From CAZHFW01 sp964531675 (GTDB lineage Bacteria > Planctomycetota > Phycisphaerae > Phycisphaerales > UBA1924), in assembly GCA_964531675.1 (NCBI GenBank), contig CAZHFW010000003.1:62001-126000 (forward strand): DNA of 64,000 nucleotides. Reading direction: 5' to 3'. The translations under genes and the position numbers were made by a program. Positions 59,112 through 64,000 of this stretch are shown piece after piece. The notes below the pieces were generated by a model. The model saw only the letters and a list, made by a program, of their open reading frames with translations, was not told where the DNA came from and searched no databases. The stretch's first letter is position 1, and each line of letters begins with the position of its first letter.

Positions 59112-60818
59112 ATGCTCACCCCGATGCTCGGCGCCGCTCTGCTCGGTCTGGTCGGTGAACCACCACTGGTGTTCTCGCACGCCGCGGTCGCGGCCGATCA
59201 TCCCATCGCCTCCGAGGCGGGCCTGGAGATCCTCAAGGCGGGAGGCAACGCGGTCGACGCCGCCGTCGCGGTCAGCTTCACGCTCTCGGTGGTCCGCCCC
59301 GAGTCCTGCGGCATCGGCGGCGGCGGATTCATGCTGATCCACCTCAACACGCCCCAAGGACCCAAGGACATCGCGCTCAACTACCGCGAGCAGGCCTTCG
59401 CCAAGGCGTCGCCCGACTACTACGTCAACAAGCCCGACGAGATGGCCAGCACACGCGGCGGCGCCGCGGTCGCCATCCCCGGGACCGTCGCGGGACTCCT
59501 CCACGCTCAGGCGACCTACGGCAAGCTCGATCGCGCCACGGTCCTCAAGCCCGCGATCCGCGCCGCCACCATGGGCTACCACGCCGACGCGCACATTCTG
59601 GATTGCGTCAAGAACGCCCGCGCACTGTTCGAGAAGCGCCCGGATTTCGCCAAGCGCTTTGCGAACCTCGACCAGCGCTATCTCAAAGGCGGGGAACTGA
59701 AGCTCGGTGAGCTCATCACCAACCCCGAACACGCCCAGGCGCTGGAACTCATCGCACGCGACGGCGCCGCCGCGTTCTACTCGGGGCCGATCGCACAGGC
59801 GATCGTGCGCACCATCGAGGCCGATGGCGGGGACATGACCCTCGCGGACCTGGCGAGCTTCAAGGTCGAAACGCTCACGCCCTTCTCCATCAACTTCCGA
59901 GGCGACACCATCCTCACCATGCCGCCGCCAAGCTCGGGAGGAGTCGTGGTCGGAGAGGTGATGGGGATTCTCGAGCGTCGTCCCGACGATCTGGCAGCCG
60001 CGATTGCTGCGGGTCCGATGAGCGCGACGTACATCCACCTGGTCGCGGAAGCCTCCAAGCACGGATTCGCCGATCGCGCCCGCTGGCTCGGGGACAGCGC
60101 CTCGGCCCGCCAGGCCGCGAGCACGCTCACCGCGCCCGCCTACCTCGACGATCTGGCCTCGCGCATCAACCCCAAAGGCGTGCTCCCACCCGAGCGCTAC
60201 GGCTCCATCCCCCCCGCGCCCGCTGCACCCGCGGAAGACCATGGCACGAGCCACTTCTGCGTCGCGGATGCGACCGGAAACGCGGTCAGCTGCACCGAAA
60301 CCGTCAACCTCGAGTTCGGATCGTTCCTGGTCGTGCCCGAGTACGGCTTCATCCTGAACGATCAGATGGACGACTTCACCGCCAGGCCCGGAAAGGCCAA
60401 CGCGTTCGGGCTCAAGCAGTCCGAGGCCAACGCGCCGGGCCCGGGCAAGCGCCCGCTCTCGAGCATGACGCCGACGATCGTGACCCGCGATGGGAGCGTG
60501 AAGCTCCTGGTGGGCGCATCAGGCGGCCCGCGCATCATCTCGGGCACGCTGCAGACCGCGCTCAAGGTCCTGCTGTTCAACCAGTCCGCGACCGAAGCGG
60601 TCTCCTCGCCGCGCTTCCATCACCAGTGGGATCCCAACGTGCTCGGACTCGAGAAGCCTCTGTTCGAATCCGACGCGACCTCCGCACTCAAAGCGCTCGG
60701 TCACGAGGTGAAGGCCCGGGGCGACGTCTCGCACACGCAGGCGATCCGCATTCTGCCCGATGGGTCCAAGCAGCCCGCGTCGGATCCCCGCAAAGGCGGC
60801 ATCCCCGCGGGCTATTGA
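59112..60818 (+). CDS. ggt: Gamma-glutamyltransferase
   Basis: 568 residues. It hydrolyses or transfers the gamma-glutamyl group of glutathione and related peptides, usually in the periplasm. The precursor cleaves itself at the Thr of EDHGTSHFCVAD to give large and small subunits; that Thr is the nucleophile. The N-terminal half has AAVAADHPIASEAGLEILKAGGNAVDAAVA and GIGGGGFMLI. The small subunit has MDDFTARPG and GPGKRPLSSMTPTIV, with the GASGGPRII motif. The N-terminus has a short hydrophobic segment (LGAALLGLVG), a weak export signal. A leaderless promoter is predicted. It ends 3 nt from the convergent PII gene. Confidence 0.94.
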   Translation: MLTPMLGAALLGLVGEPPLVFSHAAVAADHPIASEAGLEILKAGGNAVDAAVAVSFTLSVVRPESCGIGGGGFMLIHLNTPQGPKDIALNYREQAFAKASPDYYVNKPDEMASTRGGAAVAIPGTVAGLLHAQATYGKLDRATVLKPAIRAATMGYHADAHILDCVKNARALFEKRPDFAKRFANLDQRYLKGGELKLGELITNPEHAQALELIARDGAAAFYSGPIAQAIVRTIEADGGDMTLADLASFKVETLTPFSINFRGDTILTMPPPSSGGVVVGEVMGILERRPDDLAAAIAAGPMSATYIHLVAEASKHGFADRARWLGDSASARQAASTLTAPAYLDDLASRINPKGVLPPERYGSIPPAPAAPAEDHGTSHFCVADATGNAVSCTETVNLEFGSFLVVPEYGFILNDQMDDFTARPGKANAFGLKQSEANAPGPGKRPLSSMTPTIVTRDGSVKLLVGASGGPRIISGTLQTALKVLLFNQSATEAVSSPRFHHQWDPNVLGLEKPLFESDATSALKALGHEVKARGDVSHTQAIRILPDGSKQPASDPRKGGIPAGY

Positions 60819-60821
60819 CGT

Positions 60822-61175
60822 TCAGGGCCCGATGGCCTGCACGCCGGTCTCGCCGGTGCGGATGCGGATGCAATCGTCCAGGGGCGTGACGAAGATCTTG
60901 CCATCGCCGACGGCGCCGGTCTCGCCCGAGCGTGCGCCGCGGATGATCGCTTCCACCGCTGCTTCGACGAACGCGTCGTTCACCGCGATCTCGAGCTTGA
61001 TCTTGGGAAGCATGCGCTCCTCGATCTCCTGTCCGCGGTAGACCTCCTTCACGCCGCGCTGACGGCCGAAGCCGTGCACCTCGGTGAGGGTCATGAGATA
61101 CACGTCCTCGTCGGCCAGGGCTTCGCGCACCGACTCGAGCTTCTCAGGGCGGATGATCGCGGTGATGAGCTTCAT
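60822..61175 (-). CDS. PII-family nitrogen regulatory protein
   Basis: 117 residues. PII trimers bind ATP/ADP and 2-oxoglutarate and control AmtB and nitrogen enzymes. MKLITAIIRPEKLESVREAL, GFGRQRGVKEVYRG, LPKIKLEIAV and GKIFVTPLDDCIRIRTGETG match GlnB/GlnK. In the T-loop, YRGQEIEERML replaces the usual YRGAEYxVDFL, so the uridylylated Tyr51 is absent (Ile here). Control must rest on ligand binding rather than GlnD modification. It is 36 nt downstream of amtB, the reverse of the usual glnK-amtB order. glnB and glnK cannot be told apart by sequence. Confidence 0.95.
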   Translation of the reverse strand: MKLITAIIRPEKLESVREALADEDVYLMTLTEVHGFGRQRGVKEVYRGQEIEERMLPKIKLEIAVNDAFVEAAVEAIIRGARSGETGAVGDGKIFVTPLDDCIRIRTGETGVQAIGP

Positions 61176-61211
61176 GGTTTGACTCGCAAGGGTGTGACAG
61201 ATCAGACGCGA

Positions 61212-62861
61212 TCACTCGACGCGGGCGGTCACCGCCGGGCCCAGGTCGGCAAACAGACGCAGGAGGCTCGCGCGGACCTTTTCGCGCTGGCCGCCTCGGA
61301 ATCGGAAGCGCGTGCCCCGGATCGTGGTCAATACGGGATACACGTCCTTGAACTCGGCGACCGACGATCCCCGGCCGTCCTGGCACAGATCGCGCCAGCG
61401 GTCCATCATCGCGACCGGATCGACGCCATCGAGCACCACCGCGAAGCGTTCGCCGATGACCGGAGGCGTCATCGCGGCCCGGGGCTCGGCGCTCTGGCCC
61501 AGCGCATCGGTGAGCAGGTTGTACGCCCGCTCGGAGTGCTGGCTCAGGTCCAGACCGATGACCTCTTCGGACTTCTCGGCGCGCAAGGGCGTGATCAGCC
61601 CCACGAGCTTGAGGAGCAGGAACGTGCCCGCGCCGCAATACACGAGCGTGACGAGCACCGCCACGAACTGCTTGGGGAGAAGCCCCGCGTTGCCATCGAT
61701 GAGACCTGTCGGCGTGCCCAGCGCCAGGTCTTTGATCGCGGGGTTGATCGCGGCGGTCGCAAAGACGCCCGTGAGGATCGCACCGAGGATGCCGCCGACC
61801 ATGTGCACGCCCACGACGTCGAGCGAATCGTCGTAGCCAAAGCGGGGCTTGAGCGAGACCGCGAAGTAGCAGACCACGCCCCCCGCGACGCCCATGACCA
61901 GCGCCCCGCCCGGCGCGACAAATCCCGCCGCGGGGGTGATGACGACCAGGCCGGCGACAGCGCCCGAAGCGGCTCCGAGCAGCGTCGCGTGCCCGCCGCG
62001 CAGGAACTCCACGCCGATCCAGGCCAAGGCCGCCGCAGCCGCCGCGGTGTTGGTGTTGATCAGCGCCACCGACGCGAGCTCATTGGCGCCCAGCGCCGAG
62101 CCCGCGTTGAACCCGAACCAGCCCACCCAGAGCAGGCCCGCGCCCATGAGCGTGAACGGCAGATTGTGGGGAGGCATGGGCTCGGCGGGATAGCCGACCC
62201 GCTTGCCAAGCACCAGCGCGCAGACCAGCGCCGAGATGCCCGAGGCGATGTGCACCACGGTCCCGCCCGCAAAGTCCAGCGCGCCGATCTTGGCGCCGAT
62301 CCATCCGCCGCCCCAGACCCAGTGCGCCAGCGGCGCGTAGATGACCAGGGACCAGAGCAGGCTGAAGATGGCGAACGCCCGGAACCGCATCCGCTCGGCA
62401 AAGGCGCCCGAGATCAGCGCGGGCGTGATCACCGCAAAGGTCATCTGATAGGCCGCGAAGAGCGCATGCGGGATGGTGGGCGCCAGCGGGTGGTTGGTCC
62501 CGAGCACGCCCCGGAGCATGGCGTAGTCCGTGCCCCCGACCATCGGCCCGCCCGAGGGGCCAAAGGCCAGCGAGTATCCGATCACCACCCAGACCACGCC
62601 GATGAGTGCTGCGCAGAAGAACGAGTGCATGAACGTGGAGAGCACGTTCTTGGTGCGCACCAGCCCGCCGTAGAACAGCGCCAGGCCCGGGATGGTCATC
62701 ATGAGCACCAGCGCGGTGCTGACGAGCATCCAGGCGCTGTCGCCCGTGTCGAGCTTGGGGGCGTCGGCCTGCGCAGAGGTCGAGGCCAGCGCGCACAGAC
62801 CAAGCGCCAGCGAACGCCGGAAGACGCCCGGCGACGCGGAACAGTTTGAGATCCGGTTCAT
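61212..62861 (-). CDS. amtB: Ammonium transporter with C-terminal extension
   Basis: 549 residues from ATG 62861. Signal peptide (LALGLCALASTSAQA), then 11 transmembrane helices of the Amt channel. PGLALFYGGLVRTKNVLS, GGGWIGAKIGALDFAGGTVVH and FGFNAGSA are family motifs. The pore twin His are H180 (LAHWVWGG) and H353 (GVHMVGG). The last ~110 residues beyond the usual GlnK-binding tail (GLDLSQHSERAYNLL) form an extra cytosolic region ending FRFRGGQREKVRASLLRLFADLGPAVTARVE. Its function is unknown; it could modulate PII binding. The downstream PII gene is probably cotranscribed. Confidence 0.94.
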   Translation of the reverse strand: MNRISNCSASPGVFRRSLALGLCALASTSAQADAPKLDTGDSAWMLVSTALVLMMTIPGLALFYGGLVRTKNVLSTFMHSFFCAALIGVVWVVIGYSLAFGPSGGPMVGGTDYAMLRGVLGTNHPLAPTIPHALFAAYQMTFAVITPALISGAFAERMRFRAFAIFSLLWSLVIYAPLAHWVWGGGWIGAKIGALDFAGGTVVHIASGISALVCALVLGKRVGYPAEPMPPHNLPFTLMGAGLLWVGWFGFNAGSALGANELASVALINTNTAAAAAALAWIGVEFLRGGHATLLGAASGAVAGLVVITPAAGFVAPGGALVMGVAGGVVCYFAVSLKPRFGYDDSLDVVGVHMVGGILGAILTGVFATAAINPAIKDLALGTPTGLIDGNAGLLPKQFVAVLVTLVYCGAGTFLLLKLVGLITPLRAEKSEEVIGLDLSQHSERAYNLLTDALGQSAEPRAAMTPPVIGERFAVVLDGVDPVAMMDRWRDLCQDGRGSSVAEFKDVYPVLTTIRGTRFRFRGGQREKVRASLLRLFADLGPAVTARVE

Positions 62862-63119
62862 TGTTGTTGCTGCCCCTCGGACGCCACATCGACGCCGCGA
62901 GCGAGCATGCTTGCGAAGCCCGGCACGCGGAACGAGTCCGCGTGGAGCAACCCGGAGCATCGCCCCGTGTCGTTCACCATGCTGGCCGCGGTCGCGGTGG
63001 TCACGGGGGCAATGGTGACGCCGCACCCGTCGCAAGTCAATAGAACATCACACGACCCACAGAAATGGGTTTGCGCCAATCGCCACACATTTCCGTGGAT
63101 TTGCAGCCCAGCGCCGCGC

Positions 63120-64000
63120 TCAGCGGCGCTCGGGAAGCTCGAATCGCAGCACCACCGTCGAGTGCATCGGGGGATACTGCACCGCCAGACGGAAAGCCCG
63201 GAAATCGCGTCGGTCCCAGTTCCCACGCTCGAATACCCGCGCGATCAGATCCTCATACCGCGGAACAACCGGCGAGTGCAGCGCGGGGGGACGGCCCGTC
63301 AGTTCGAACGGCCGCTCGCCGATCGGAATCTCCGGCGCCCGGCCGTCGGCGTGCACGCCCGCGATCTGGCCGCGCACCACCACCTGCGGGCTGAGCGCAA
63401 AGTCCAGGTCCCGGTGCACGATCAGATCGAACTGCAACGTCTCGATCGGGAGCGTGATCTCGCTGAAGATCTCCCCATAGCGATCCTCGTTGGTGCGATA
63501 CCCGGGCATGCCTGAACGAAGGATCGCTCCGAAGAAGCACGTGCACAGACCGGTGTTGCCGATCGGACCGTCCTCGAGCTCGTAGGCAAAGCCGAGTCGT
63601 TCGCGGATCAGCCTGATCGAAGGCAGGCCGGGCGTGCAGTGGTCGCCGATGAGCATCGGCCCTTCGGCCTGGTCGTACGCGGGATCCACCGCAAACTCGC
63701 GCTGCGGGTCCACCGGCATCGGCGTGCCGTCGTCGTGGTAGGTCCGGCGTCGGAACAGAGGCCAGTGCACGCCCGAGCGCAGGCGGCGCAGATCGATCAT
63801 CCCGCCGATGCGGGCCGCATCCAACATGTTCGGGTCGTCCCGGCTCGGCGCCAGCAGAAAGCTCGTTGCCCGGCAACGCGCCTGCACGCCCCAGAGACCG
63901 CTGTTCCCGCGGAACGCGAGCTTCCGGCTCTGCTCAAGCCGCTCGCTCGGCCCGCCGCCCATCGAGTCCAGAACCAGCTCCAGCGTCGAGCGATCGCCCG
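63120..64000 (-). CDS. Unrecognised protein, 5' end beyond the window
   Basis: 293 residues are visible and the frame is open to the right edge, where RSTLELVLDSMGGGPSERLE continues coherently, so the ATG at 63962 is probably internal. The visible part has no membrane helix. It contains VHWPLFRRRTYHDDGTPMPVDP, LIGDHCTPGLPSIRLI, GNTGLCTCFFGAILRSGMPGY, LPIETLQFDLIVHRDLDFA and, near the end, LAVQYPPMHSTVVLRFELPERR. The mixed strand pattern and His/Asp-rich loops suggest an enzyme or a structural beta-fold, but no family is recognised. amtB is the next gene on the strand, 258 nt away. Confidence 0.72.
   Translation of the reverse strand, partial: GDRSTLELVLDSMGGGPSERLEQSRKLAFRGNSGLWGVQARCRATSFLLAPSRDDPNMLDAARIGGMIDLRRLRSGVHWPLFRRRTYHDDGTPMPVDPQREFAVDPAYDQAEGPMLIGDHCTPGLPSIRLIRERLGFAYELEDGPIGNTGLCTCFFGAILRSGMPGYRTNEDRYGEIFSEITLPIETLQFDLIVHRDLDFALSPQVVVRGQIAGVHADGRAPEIPIGERPFELTGRPPALHSPVVPRYEDLIARVFERGNWDRRDFRAFRLAVQYPPMHSTVVLRFELPERR

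Noticed and set aside
62862..63119. Possible sigma-54 promoter upstream of amtB
   Set aside because: TGGCGATTGGCGCAAA on the minus strand resembles the -24 half, but the required GC at -12 spacing is absent.

Overview
The window is a GC-rich (about 70% in most coding stretches) bacterial chromosome segment. It reads like a planctomycete of the class Phycisphaerae. The evidence is exported proteins ending in a PAPGA...RRRR tail (a PEP-CTERM-like variant), five exported proteins ending in a paired DFFxFFxxFD motif with or without a last Cys (the GC-type dockerin tail known from Phycisphaerales), a Hanks-type kinase fused to TPRs, and housekeeping genes scattered singly rather than in long operons. 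The placement rests on these features, not on a phylogeny.

Layout. 1-10.3 kb: pyrB (cut by the left edge) with a HEAT-like partner, a lipoprotein, ubiX, a kinase-TPR receptor, and dnaE. 10.5-14.4 kb: two paralogous exported proteins with a conserved Cys/Gln pair resembling an internal thioester domain, a small membrane protein, a class IV aminotransferase and a STAS protein. 14.6-21.1 kb: a tandem pair of KP-43-like subtilases, a MoxR ATPase and a short flagellin that appears to start at CTG. 21.3-22.3 kb: one clearly lower-GC gene of unknown function. 22.4-36.9 kb: GDP-fucose synthase, a DUF3303 protein, an EEP-fold membrane protein, an esterase-like hydrolase, nuoD, a large DGT-repeat exported protein, a GT2-GT4 fusion, serA, uppP and an exported TPR-like protein. 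37.3-47.0 kb: pilT, cysS, nuoB, a DMT transporter, a cyclophilin, and the operon DUF885 - PH-like - rmuC. 47.2-53.8 kb: tRNA-Gln(CTG), a pseudopilin, a Gly-rich membrane protein, three Cys-rich exported proteins, an ABC exporter and a LamG surface protein. 53.9-64 kb: tandem M14 carboxypeptidases, gamma-glutamyltransferase, amtB-PII, and an unrecognised gene cut by the right edge.

Working together. Several genes concern the envelope and surface: uppP, the glycosyltransferase fusion, GDP-fucose synthase, the ABC exporter, and the many exported tail-bearing proteins. The two subtilases, two M14 carboxypeptidases, GGT and amtB-PII together suggest a cell that digests external peptides and assimilates the nitrogen. 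pilT, the pseudopilin and the flagellin point to surface appendages. Complex I is represented only by isolated nuoB and nuoD.

Most notable signals. Nine genes have a -10-like hexamer only 6-7 nt before the start codon and no evident Shine-Dalgarno, a leaderless-mRNA signature. A small family of hairpin elements (GAACC-stem-GGCTCG...) shows compensatory stem changes and occurs once as a 35-bp perfect inverted pair. The cluster of Cys-rich exported proteins and the thioester-like protein pair are the best candidates for less-described biology. No CRISPR array, insertion sequence, prophage or defence island was found.
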